Positions 11,140 to 21,147 of a stretch of DNA of 64,000 bases are shown here, one piece after another. Source of the stretch: Ailanthus altissimus (lineage: Eukaryota > Streptophyta > Magnoliopsida > Sapindales > Simaroubaceae); the NCBI GenBank assembly GCA_946807835.1, contig OX327702.1:4278001-4342000 (forward strand), read 5' to 3'. Position numbers and translations under genes: made by a program. The notes under the pieces were generated by a model that saw nothing but the letters and a program-made list of their open reading frames with translations, did no database searches and was not told the origin of the DNA. How positions within the stretch are numbered: position 1 is the stretch's first letter; every line of letters starts with the position of its first letter.

Positions 11140-12545
11140 AATTGTCATAACAAAATGCAACATGATGATCAACCAATACTTTATAAAGGTAAAGTCCTTG
11201 TGCTGTAAAATATTTGAATTAGATTTTGCTGTTGCTATTACTGATCTAGGATGAAAAGAATTATCATTAATATTTTGAGGCCCAAGTATATAAGCTTTGT
11301 TACTACTATACAAGGCTGGCTAACCCAATCATCTGTCGTTGAATTTAAAATTTTTTTTGCTAATTAAGAAGTGATTCCTAAGTAAATGGGTGGGGTCTCG
11401 TTAATAGATGATGAAGAAGCACGTTGTATCGACAAAAGAAAATGTTGATTTAAACAACATGCTGATAAATGATCTAAAGGAGATAATGACAAGATAAAGA
11501 ATCATCAATAAGAAGCTAGCGCACAGATAGGAGGAGAATAGAGAATTTGTGACAATGGTAATTAATTCAACTGAAAGAAAACATTTGAAGAGAAATGCTA
11601 TAATTGTGGAAAAATATGGTCACATAGTAAAAGATTGTTGGTCTAAGAAAAAGTTTGTTAAAGGTAATATTGCCACATTAAACTTAGAAAAGAAAACTAA
11701 AGACAAGTGAAATACTAAAGCATTTGTCACTATAGAGGAATGAAGTGAAGTAGCTAATAGATGAAGCCACTTTAAAGAAGTGAAAGGTGAAAGCTGGTAA
11801 TGTCATGTTCATTATTATGATCACAATTGAAGAAGTAATGTTGGATTATATAAAGAAGGCTAAGACACCAAAGAAAGCATGAAATACTTTTACATTACTT
11901 ATTTAAAATAAAAATAACATATGACTACAGCTTTTTGAGAATGAGTTATTGTCATTGCACAATACAACATAATGATCAACCAATATTTCACAAAGGTAAA
12001 GACTTTGTGCTGTAAAATATCTGAATTAGATCTTGCTGTTACTATTGCTAATCTAGGATGAAAACAATTATTATATATGGTTTAAGAATCGAATATAGAA
12101 GCTTTGTTACTGTTGTACAAGGCTGCCTAACCCAACCATCTATTGTTGAAATTAAAAATTTTCTTGCTAATCAAGAAATGGTTCCCAAGCAAATGGGTGG
12201 GGTCTCATTACAAGATAATGGAAAGCATTCTGCATCGATAAAAGAAAAGGTTGATTTAAACAATGTACTAGCAAATGATCTAAAAGAGATAATGACAAGA
12301 TAAAGAGTCATCAATAAGAAGGTAATTCACTGACAGAAGGAGAGTGGAGGATTTGCAACAATGGTAGTTGATTCAACTAAAAGAAAAAGTTTGAAGGGAA
12401 ATGTTATAATTGTGGAAAAACATGGTCACATAGTAAAATGTTATTGGTCCAAGGAAAGGTTTGCTAAAGTAATGCTGCCACATCAAACTTAGAAAAGAAA
12501 AGTGAAGGCAAGTGGAATACTGAAGCATTTATCATTATAGAGGAG
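11140..12545 (+). pseudogene. Copia-type gag, duplicated in tandem and broken
   Basis: Two direct copies (about 11140-11750 and 11955-12545) encode the central and C-terminal part of a copia gag: a CREISELD-like stretch, GLRIEYRSFVTVVQG, TQPSIVEIKNFLANQE, then a CCHC knuckle reading CYNCGK..SHSK. The second copy has an open frame at 12058-12303. Between them (11760-11950) lies the gag part normally found upstream (KTPKKA.NTF, QLFENELLSLHN), so the duplication unit is about 815 bp and includes the gag start of the second copy. Stops interrupt both. Confidence 0.8.
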
Positions 12546-12700
12546 GACGATTTATCACTCTCAGCAATAATCTTTAAATTGATTGACTATGAAAATGATT
12601 GAAATGTTAACTTAGGATGTTCAAGGTAGATAACGACTTAGTCCTATGAGGAACTTCCTCTTGAAGAAAAAAGTTCAATCTTGATGAGTTTGTAGAATAA
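12546..12700 (+). pseudogene. Start of copia protease domain, remnant
   Basis: After the second zinc knuckle the translation gives a DWNVNLGCSR-like segment (about 12597-12630), matching the WxVDSGCSxH start of copia proteases with the catalytic Asp replaced by Asn. The rest of pol is missing and the sequence runs into an acidic repeat. Confidence 0.5.
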
Positions 12701-12772
12701 GATGATGATGATGATGATGAGGATAATGATAAAGATGTTGATGATGATGATGATGAGGATAATGATAAAGAT
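12700..12772. repeat. Acidic (GAT)n microsatellite
   Basis: GATGATGATGATGATGATGA is followed by GGATAATGATAAAGATG and a second GAT run. If translated it is a poly-Asp/Glu tract. It lies at the junction of the copia-like and gypsy-like halves of the element. Confidence 0.85.
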
Positions 12773-13368
12773 AGGAGTAGGAGTAGTCATTCAAAGCAGA
12801 GCAAGTTTGACATAAAGATAACAGATTGCCTTAAAAAAATTAGAGTAGTAAGTAAAGAAGCTCGAGATGGATCTCAATACTCAAAAAGACGTGTTGCACT
12901 CCCTCATCGACACAACCATCAAGAGTTGTGCTAGTAAGAAATAGAATTGTATCAAGGTATCTCAAGAGAATGTCTATTCCACCATGGACAAATCCCAAGT
13001 AAAGGAGCTGTGTACAAGTTTTAAAGCTACCAAAAAGGATATGATGATGTGTAAGCAAGCGATGATGAATGGGATTACTGTGGCTAAAGTTGTAATACCT
13101 GCATGAGAGTTGAAATTCCCAAGTCAAAGGAGTTCAATAACAAGAGATATGCCAAAGAGTTCCATCCTCTACAGAAGGAGGTTACAATAAAGGCCTAGAC
13201 TTTTGCCGAATTAGAGGAGTTGAATAGGTGTGCACAAGTAATGAAAGGTTTAACTCAAAAGTTGGAGGTGTATGATGGCAATACCTCTAAACAGAAACTC
13301 GTTGGAGATGAAAATATTAAACATGCCAACAAAGAAGAATTTAAAAGAGAGTCATTGTTAAGAGAAAG
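12773..13368 (+). pseudogene. Gypsy-type gag N-terminal fragment within the chimeric element
   Basis: In shifting frames this region gives sequence related to the gag of the gypsy element at 18407-19651: a HSLIDTTIKSCA stretch, a YSTMDKSQVKELC stretch, a MCKQAMMNGIT stretch and PSQRS. The same blocks in the other element are THPSR, YTTIDKIQT.VDEL and LCKRAVANGSIAA. Stops break it. From about 13140 to 13368 a coiled-coil-like, Lys/Glu-rich segment follows that I could not match. Confidence 0.6.
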
Positions 13369-13617
13369 TGTTAAAATCAATTTTGCCTCTCTTCACCACC
13401 GTATCAATAATAAATGAAGAAAATCAATGTGAAATGAAAAGGAGAGAGGTGGCTAAATAAAAAAATGAAGAAAAATATGAGTGCCTACTAAATGAATAGG
13501 AATGTCTATTTTAAGAGTAGATAAAAATGAGTAGAAGATTGTAAATACTTATATAAGTGTCATGTATAAATAGATTTTATATTAAATAAAAATATTTTAT
13601 TTATGCTTCATTATATT
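13369..13617 (+). repeat. 3' LTR of chimeric element, internally deleted
   Basis: It starts TGTTAAAATC and follows the 5' LTR through GAAAATCAATGTGAA and TGCCTACTAAATGAATAGGA, then jumps to AGAGTAGAT. About 250 bp that include the TATA region and most minisatellite units are missing. A degenerate primer-site-like AGTATCAAAGC follows at 13619, suggesting either a third LTR-leader unit once followed or a recombined end. It is on the same strand as, and about 540 bp upstream of, the kinase ATG. Confidence 0.65.
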
Positions 13618-13636
13618 TAGTATCAAAGCTTATTGC

Positions 13637-13671
13637 TAAATTCTAAATTCTAAATTCTAAATTCTAAATTC
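13637..13671. repeat. Five perfect tandem TAAATTC repeats
   Basis: A 7-bp unit is repeated exactly five times at the edge of the 3' LTR leader-like sequence. In the other leader copy the equivalent position reads TCTTAGATTCAACA, so this is a local expansion. Confidence 0.9.
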
Positions 13672-14158
13672 AACAACATGACAAATGCTTTGCACGCTTC
13701 GCACTTTTGACGCCAACCACCAAGTGCTACACTAATGGCAAAAGACGCACTAGCTCACGGACAATACTTGTGTCTCACACTTCCAGTCAATGGTTTCTCA
13801 CCTCTTACTTACCAACTCAACCTTCTCACTTAGCTACACATCATTACATTTTCCCTTTTCTCGATCTTTCCCCGCAAAAGTTTCTAGATTATCGGCGTCG
13901 ACATGCGGCCATGAAACAACCAAGGCCAAAAAATCTAGGAAAATAGTATAAAATTGTATAGAGAGACTGTGTCATCTAATTTATACTGTACTTCGGTGAA
14001 AAAGTGATTCCTGATCAAAGAAACTGTCATTTTCTATATCTCGAAATAACTTAAGTAGTTCTATAATTAGGAGGCTGAACATTACATTAATCAGTGAACA
14101 ATAAAATTTCTTTGGAAGCATTTTTAGTTTGTCTTCTGTTTGATAAATTCTCATAGCA
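13672..14158 (+). promoter_or_regulatory. Promoter and 5' UTR of the receptor kinase
   Basis: TATAAAA at 13947-13953 is followed by ordinary A+T-rich leader up to the ATG at 14159, giving a 5' UTR of at most about 180 bp. A W-box-type element (TTGACT on the minus strand, 13785-13790), the binding site of WRKY factors, lies about 160 bp upstream of the TATA box. This would suit a defence gene but is a short motif. Short frames here show no coding character. Confidence 0.5.
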
Positions 14159-17100
14159 ATGAAGATTACTGAAATTTCTAATGTAGCATTCTTGTTTTTC
14201 TTCAAGATTATTCTTCTAAATTTTTTTCATTTCCCTTTTTCCCATTGTGCCAATCTTGGAAGTGAAACCGATAAACTTTCTTTGCTTGCTTTCAAAAGTA
14301 CTGTAGCTGATGATCCTTTGGGAGCCCTGAGTACTTGGAACGATACCCACCACTTTTGCCAGTGGCAGGGCGTTACATGTAGCCTTCGATGTCGAAGGGT
14401 CATAGCATTGGACCTCCGTGACCAAAATTTGACAGGTACAATTTCTCCTCACATAGGAAATTTGACATTCCTTAGAACCATCAATCTTCAAAGAAACTAT
14501 TTCTATGGTAATATCCCACAAGAATTCGGCCGCTTGTTTCGGCTACAATCCATCATATTGAACCATAACATTTTTCAACGTGAGATTCCTGTCAATCTTA
14601 CTCGTTGTTCAGAACTCAGGATTCTTGACTTAGTCATGAATAATCTTGAAGGAAAAATTCCTTCTGAACTGGGCTGTCTGTCAAAGTTACAAGGCCTTGG
14701 ACTTGCTAAAAACAATCTAACTGGGTTTATCCCTCAGTCACTTTCAAACCTCTCGTTTCTAGAGGAGATTTCTTTATCACATAACAGTCTCACTGGCAAC
14801 ATCCCCGTTGAGCTCAGCCAGCTGAAGTGGCTGAACATGTTCCAAGTCTCTGTTAATTTCTTAAACGGTTGCATTCCCTTACAGCTCTTCAATATCACCT
14901 CTATGGATTACTTTTCAGTAACTTCCAACCAACTTTTCGGAGAAATTCCACCTTACATCGGATTTGCACTTCCTAATATCCGCGTTCTTCTCTTGGCAGC
15001 TAATAGGTTTACTGGGAAAATACCTCATTCAATATCTAATGCAACCAAACTTGAACAGATAGATCTCGCATCAAACTTTCTTACAGGGTCAATACCTCAG
15101 AATTTAGGAAGATTAAAAAATCTGATCAAACTCAACTTTGACAATAATAACCTTGGAACTGGAAAAGGTGATGACCTTAGCTTTCTTAATTCTTTGGTGA
15201 ACTGTACTTATTTAGAAGTTCTTAGCCTTACCAATAATAGTCTAAGTGGGATATTGCCGAATTCCATTGCAAATTTCTCATCCCGTCTTACTTATTTATA
15301 TATGTCAGCAAATCAGATATCTGGCACCATCCCAACGGGCATTGGGAACCTAAAAAATCTGATTATAATAGCCTTTGAGGAGAATTTTCTTACAGGGAAA
15401 ATTCCAACTTCTGTTGGAAATCTCGGGAAAATACAAGTATTGTCTTTGTTCGGAAACAAAATTTCAGGAGAAATACCTCCGTATCTTGGGAATTTAACTT
15501 TCTTGACAGAGCTCAATTTACAACGGAACTCCTTCCAAGGAAGCATACCTTCAACTTTAGGAAACTGCCAGAAATTGCATACATTGGATCTCTCGGGAAA
15601 CAATCTTTCTGGGACAATACCTAGTCAGGTTATTGGTCTAACTTCATTATCAACGGGATTGTACTTGTCACTCAACCAATTTACTGGTCCCATACCAATG
15701 GAAATAGGCAGCCTGAAAAGTATTCGAGTGTTAGACTTATCGGAGAATAAGTTATCAGGTGACATTCCAAGCTCGCTTGCAAATTGTATTGCCTTAGAGA
15801 ACCTAAACTTGAGTGGTAATTCCTTTCATGGACCTATCCCTCCCTCTTTGAGTTCTTTAAAAGGTCTTCAAGACCTTGATCTTTCACTTAACAACTTTTC
15901 AGGGAAAATCCCTGATTTTCTGGAAACATTTCCCTTTTTGCAAAGGTTAAGCCTGTCCTTCAATAATCTAGAGGGAGTGGTACCAAAACAAGGAATCTTT
16001 AAGAATGCAAGTGCAACTTCAATCATAGGAAACAGTAAACTTTGTGGTGGAATCCCAGAAATGCATTTGAATAGTTGTCAATCCAGGGGCTCGAGGAAAT
16101 TTTGGCAACAACACATTTCCAGATTAGTAATTTTGACAGTTTCCTTGTCTATTTGTCTACTTTCAACCTGTCTCATAGTAATACTCTATCTGTGGAGGAG
16201 AAAAAGAAGAAGAAAGACTTTGATTGATCCTCCGATGGCTATGGAGGAAGTATATATGAGGATTTCTTGTGAAGAGCTCCTAAAAGCTACAGATGGGTTC
16301 TCCTCTGCCAATTTGATAGGCACTGGTGGCTATGGTTTCGTGTACAAAGGCAATCTCGGTCCCGAAGAAACAGCTGTTGCAATGAAAGTGCTAGATCTTC
16401 AACAAAGGGGAGCTTCGAAAAGCTTCATAGCTGAGTGTGAAGCCTTGAGGAGAATCCGACATCGTAATCTTGTAAAAATAATCACCTCTTGCTCAAGTGT
16501 GGATGCCAAAGGCCATGAGTTCAAGGCTTTGGTTTATGAGTTCATGCCTAATGGGAGTTTAGAGAAGTGGTTACATCATAAACAAGATGAGAAGAATCAG
16601 AGGCCAAACTTGAAATTGATGGAAAGGCTGTGCATAGCCATTGATGTAGCAAATGCGTTGGATTATCTACATCACCATTGCCACACACGAATTGTTCACT
16701 GTGATCTTAAGCCAAGCAATGTTTTACTTGACAATGACATGGTTGCTCATGTTGGTGATTTTGGGTTAGCAAGGCTCCTCTGCGATACCTCTCCTGATCA
16801 AACCAGCTCAAGTAGGGTCAAAGGATCTATTGGTTATGTTGCTCCAGGTAACATTGGTCCCTATACTTGAAACCAATTTCAATTCTTCCTTTTTTTTTCC
16901 TCTTTTTTCTGGAGAAAAGCAACAAAAGAAAAGTGAAAACACTTCATGATAGCTTCGTTTTGTATCATTTTAAAGCATAAGTTGACTGTACACTTTTCTT
17001 AAAGGTCTCAAATGCTCTTTGCTAATGAAAATTGCTTAATGCACAGAGTATGGAGCATTGGGCAAGGTTTCAACATATGGAGATGTGTACAGTTTCGGCA

Positions 17101-17462
17101 TTCTTGTGCTTGAAATGTTCACAGGAAAGAGACCAACAGATGACATGTTTAAGGAAGGCCTTAGTCTTCACAGCTATGCAAGGATGGGCCTTCCAGATCA
17201 AGTAGCCGAATTGATTGATCCAATGATTCTTGAAGAAGCACTTCAAATGCAAGAAGGCATTGTATTGCATCCAACCTTAAAATTCAAAATTCAAGAGATC
17301 TTAGTGTCAGTATTGAGGGTAGGAGTCCTGTGCTCAGCTGAATTGCCAAGTGACAGAATGCAGATCAAAGATGCCATCGTGGAATTGCAAGGAGCTCGAA
17401 AAATGATCCAGGCAATTAGATTACAAGACAAGTTCCATTATAATAGTAACGTACGTGGGTAG
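14159..17462 (+). CDS. LRR-XII receptor-like serine/threonine kinase (EFR/Xa21/At3g47570-like), two exons
   Basis: Plasma-membrane receptor kinase, probably an immune sensor. Exons are 14159-16847 and 17047-17462 with a 199-bp intron (CCAG|GTAACA...GCACAG|AG) splitting the Glu codon of the APE motif, giving 1,034 residues, normal for this family. Residues 1-30 are a signal peptide; 35-75 an LRRNT domain ending in a paired-Cys WQGVTCS; about 78-640 hold 22 LRRs of the LxGxIP plant type; about 655-678 is the membrane span, then basic RRKRRRK. Kinase: glycine loop G721-T-G-G-Y-G726, Lys743, HCD with Asp849, Asn854, DFG with Asp867. Cys before the catalytic Asp makes it non-RD, typical of pattern-recognition receptors. 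No stop or frameshift, so probably functional. The ligand cannot be inferred. It is isolated among retroelements. Confidence 0.95.
16848..17046 (+). other. Intron of the receptor kinase
   Basis: GTAACA donor and TTAATGCACAG acceptor with a T-rich stretch after the donor. Splicing restores GYVAPEYG; reading through gives a stop at 16868, so unspliced RNA would encode a receptor truncated after the DFG region. The position within the APE Glu codon matches the conserved intron of this subfamily. Confidence 0.92.
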
Positions 17463-17952
17463 CAATTTTTGTGGAAGTACTTCAACAAAGAATCAAGATC
17501 CTGTAAACCAAAGCTAGTTGGCATATTTGATTGGTCTGTAATAAAATCCAGAATAAAATATTTTACTTCTAAGGTTGGTGATGACTTGATAACGTTAATG
17601 TTTGTTGATATGGACTAGAACTAGAAGAGCTGCAAGTATGGAAATGGAATGTTTTGCCTTAACTTACAGCATTAGACTTGCAGTATTACTCAACTTGCTA
17701 ATTATTTGGCAATTGATGCATAAATTCAATCCGACTCCAATACAAATATATTTTAATCCTTTACTTCTCCACGAATTCAGTAAAGTTTTAAATTAATCTA
17801 TCTTTTAATTATTATATATACATTGGCCCTCTAATTTAATATCATTCTGTTTGTATTCGCTCGATAAAGTTAGTTAAGATTTCATAGTTTCTTAAGAGAA
17901 AATTCAACCATACAGTTGTTTAAAGTTACTACAGATAATTGCACCTTCCAAG
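17463..17952 (+). terminator. 3' UTR and polyadenylation region of the receptor kinase
   Basis: AATAAAA at 17540-17546 and AATAAA at 17552-17557 are the likely polyadenylation signals, about 80-95 bp after the stop. The same 3' UTR sequence recurs in the relic at 7785-7925. From about 17600 to 17952 no feature was recognised up to the gypsy LTR. Confidence 0.65.
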
Positions 17953-18379
17953 TGCCACATCTTAAATGTTCTCAAGTATTTCTTCGAATATTTAGTATGC
18001 AACTAAACTTGTTGAAAACTACTTGGACTATGAAGCGTTATGTGAACCGGAGTTTTTAGAAGGCCTGTTATTTGAGATGGAGAAATGGGGTTGACCCGTG
18101 ACTTATTAGGGATGTAAACCCCTATTTGGCAGAGGGAATATTCTATAGCATATTTTCTTATTTTGTATGTACACCATTAGATCGTTGTATAACATCTTAG
18201 ATCCTAACCGTTGATTGTGTATACAAAGCATCTCATAGCTTGTGTTTTCTCTTTAGCAATATAGGGAGTATTTTCTCAAACAGCTTGTGTGCATATTTCT
18301 TATCTTCTTTGTGTGGTTTTCTTAACTGCTTAGCGTACAACTCGTCTAAGGCCGCATGGTTCTCGAAAGGTCCGTGATA
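17953..18379 (+). repeat. 5' LTR of gypsy element, lacking its TATA segment
   Basis: 427 bp, beginning TGCCACATC and ending CCGTGATA (CCGTGACA in the 3' LTR). It aligns with 22034-22494 but lacks about 37 bp containing AATATAAAAGGGGG, present at about 22290-22327 in the 3' LTR. That is the only TATA-like box in the pair, so this copy lost its promoter core. Confidence 0.85.
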
Positions 18380-18380
18380 T

Positions 18381-18392
18381 TTGGTATCAGAA
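18381..18392 (+). other. Primer-binding site of gypsy element
   Basis: TTGGTATCAGAA follows the 5' LTR by one base. It matches the initiator-Met-tRNA primer site TGGTATCAGAGC with a mutated end. Confidence 0.75.
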
Positions 18393-18406
18393 AGAGTTCA
18401 AAGAAG

Positions 18407-19651
18407 ATGGAAAAAGAAGCCACGCCGTCAGAGTTGACTGAAGAAAGGGGTCGGGACCCCAAAACTAAGAGATACGGCAATGTCCCTCACGATAAGTCAG
18501 TGGATCCAGGCTAGAATGTGGAGAGCATGGTGAAAGCACTAAGCGGTGCTATCGAAAGGGTGGCATATCGCCTTGGAGAGTTGGAGCAGCAAGTGGAGAA
18601 GCTCAAGTGGGGCTCGACACTCATGGAGACGAGCTATGCTCCCTTATCGACACATCCATCAAGGCTTATACCGATAAGCAGCGGGACTGGGTCAAGGATT
18701 TTCAAGAGAGGGTCTACACCACAATAGACAAGATTCAAACCTAAGTAGATGAGCTGCGTTGAGGGTTTGAAACAATCAAGGAGGATGTGGTGCTATGCAA
18801 GCGGGCGGTGGCGAACGGGTCTATTGCCGCCCAAGTTACAGTGACTACACCAAGGGTCGATGCTCTTAAGCCCAAGAAGTTCAGCGGTAAGTGGAACGCC
18901 AAGGAGCTCAATAATTACTTTTGGCAGATGGAGAGATACTTCGATGCCTTAGGCGTACGAGACGAGGATAAGATAAACACCGCGACTCTATATCTCTCTG
19001 ACCATGCAATTTTGTAGTGGCGTAGAAAGAGCGAGGAGATTCACAAGGGTACCTCCACCATCAACACCTAGACAGAGTTGCAACAGAAGCTGAAGCATCA
19101 ATTCTATCCAGAGAATGTGGCGCACGACGCTAGGAAGCATCTAAATGAGTTGAGACAAACTAAGTCTATTGGCTAGTACGTAGAGGAGTACTTTCTATTG
19201 ATGTTGCAGATCCCCAACATGAGTGAAGAATACTTGTTGTTCAAATTCCTCGATGAATTACAAATATGGACGTCCAATGAGCTGAAGCGGTGTGGAGTGC
19301 AGAATATATCTAACACCTTCACATTGGCAGAAATGCTCACAAATTACCGCAAGAATAATGCGGGGAAGTCCAAAAATTTGAAGCCCAATCATAACAAAGG
19401 TGGGGGAGCCAGGGAATCTCACCCTCCGCAAGATAGGGAGGGAAAAGGTAAACCATCCACAGGGAGATAGCAGAAGCGCAACGATAAGAGAAAGCCGAGA
19501 TCTAGCTGTTTCCTTTACGACGAGGATCATTAAGTAAAGGACTGTCTAAAGAAGAAGGCTATCAATGTAATGTTGGAGACTCAACAAGTGGACGAATAAG
19601 AAAAATTAGGGTGTTTGCAGCTGTTCAATACCCTCAATGCCAAGCGGGCAG
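18407..19651 (+). pseudogene. Gypsy gag polyprotein, decayed
   Basis: The probable start is the ATG at 18407 (MEKEATPSELTEERG). A coiled-coil-like segment (about 18518-18600) follows, then LCKRAVANGS, the core retrotransposon gag domain with PKKFSGKWNAKELNNYFWQM, ERYFDALG, TATLYLSDHA.LXWRR and a KHQFYPENVAHDARKHLNEL stretch (about 18850-19260), and a basic region leading to a zinc knuckle CFLYDEDH.VKDC near 19505-19545, with one Cys lost. At least six in-frame stops, mostly TAG where TGG or CAG is expected, fit decay by C-to-T transitions. Confidence 0.88.
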
Positions 19652-21142
19652 TGATAAGGGCAAATTTGTCATATATTTTTTCATATTTTTATTATTGATA
19701 TTTTATGATTTTATGAGAATATATGGCTATTTATGTGTATTATTGTTATTTATAGGGACTTGAACGAAATTTAAAGAAAGAATGCAAAAGGAGCGAAAAT
19801 AGGGACTAAAATATAAAATTTTCAAAGTATGTGTCCATCGCCCCAGCGCCACAAGGATTATCGCCTCAGCTCTGGAATAGTGATCGAAATAAGAAAAATG
19901 ACCTGTTTAAGTCGTGTCTGGCGCTCCAGCGCTGAAGAGTTACCGCGCCAGCGACTATACAGCGCCCCAACGCTATCTACATACCGCTCCAGCGATGAAG
20001 CCGTTTTCATGCAGCGCCCAAGCGCTATCATCCCACCGCTCCAGTAGTGCAGGCTTTTCACGCATCGCCCCAGCGATAACTTTATAGCGCGCCAGCGATA
20101 GTGCGAGTCCTAGTCCGACGAGAATTGAGATTTTCAAGCTCATATCAATCCCTATAAAAAGCCACTCGTTCCCAGCCTTCAAGAATCAATCCAAGACGAC
20201 CCAAGAGCACCAAAAATACAGAGCACGAGTCTTGGAGAGCAATAGAAGCTTAATTGAATCAACTTTAGAGAGAGATACAAGACGTTCTTCGGCATCAAGA
20301 GTTCTTAGGCAGCGCAATCAAAAGCAACTCGACGTCTATATCGGTTTGCTAATAATTGTATCATGATTTATAATTATTTTTACTGCTGTTCTCTTGTAGC
20401 CATGAGCTAAACTTGTTTTTTAGGGTTAATACTTGAACTCAATATGTGCGCTTAATTGCCATATCTTCGGAATATTTAATAAACTTAATCATTTATTATT
20501 TAAATTACTTGTGTTTAATGCTTCAATATATCTGGCCAATATATGGTGAATGAGTTGGTAATATTATTGATAAACTCGGAAGAGGAATCATAATATTTAG
20601 ACCTAGGTAATTTGATGCATGATTGTAGAGTAACATTCAATGTTGCATATGCAAGTTTCAATTTAGGATAGGAATATACCTAATTGGCATGTATGATCAA
20701 TAAGACCTAATCTTAATGAATCTTAATTTATTACAAGTACCATAGGAATATAGGTATTTGGTAAATTAAGGTATACTTGCATGACCTTGGAAGAGGCTTG
20801 TGAATACATTAGTGTCTTGATCAATAATAAAGACTAAGGGAGTTAAATATTATAAGGTTAATCATTAGAAAGCATATTGAGGGATAGTATTAATCCTAGG
20901 TTTTCTTTATGTTGTTATCTCCCTAAATCTCATTGCATTGTATTTTTATTTTTATATTTTCTACATTCATTTTTAGATTTTTATTTTTTTGAATAATTAT
21001 TAGAAAGACATAATTTTAGTAATTGGTTAAAAAGAAAAAATTATCCCTATGGGTTCGACATCCGACTTATTTAGTCCCTTTATTACTTGCATACGATAGT
21101 GTATACTTGCACTTAATTTTATGATATAGAAATATCTCATCA
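19652..21142 (+). mobile_element. Solo LTR, Ty3/gypsy-type, with GC-rich repeat array
   Basis: 1,491 bp, TGATAAGGGC...CTCATCA, flanked by a perfect duplication GGCAG (19647-19651 and 21143-21147). TATAAAA near 20150 and a U5 block GGGTTCGACATCCGAC...ACTTGCATACGATAG (about 21050-21110) orient it on the + strand. Removing it rejoins gag and integrase sequence of the host element. It carries about ten copies of a CGCCCCAGCGCT-like motif between 19835 and 20100. Confidence 0.93.
19829..20105. repeat. GC-rich interspersed AGCGC..CCAGCGCT motif array
   Basis: About ten copies of (AG)CGC(C/T)CCAGCGCT-like words about 20-30 bp apart, near 19836, 19862, 19921, 19947, 19968, 19987, 20012, 20038, 20066 and 20088. 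Each has short palindromic arms (AGCGC / GCGCT) able to form small hairpins. It contrasts sharply with the A+T-rich surroundings. Confidence 0.8.
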
Positions 21143-21147
21143 GGCAG

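Larger units (their letters stand above)
8511..13617 (+). mobile_element. Chimeric non-autonomous LTR element (copia gag plus gypsy gag pieces)
   Basis: Two related LTRs (about 8511-10634 and 13369-13617) bound an internal region of about 2.7 kb. Behind the first LTR lies an array of initiator-Met-tRNA-like primer-binding sites. The interior has a copia-type gag segment present twice in direct orientation, a protease-start remnant, an acidic (GAT)n tract and then sequence related to the N-terminal part of a gypsy gag. No integrase or RT was found. It is a deletion or recombination product and could only have moved in trans. The 5' LTR is interrupted by a solo LTR. Confidence 0.75.

Noticed and set aside
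13637..13671. (TAAATTC)5 considered as interstitial telomere-like repeat.
   Set aside because: The plant telomere repeat is TTTAGGG; this unit has no GGG/CCC and is explained by local slippage in the leader.
14216..15603. Antisense frames of about 100 codons opposite the receptor kinase (14216-14521, 15313-15603).
   Set aside because: They mirror the repeating LRR codons on the sense strand and have no homology of their own.
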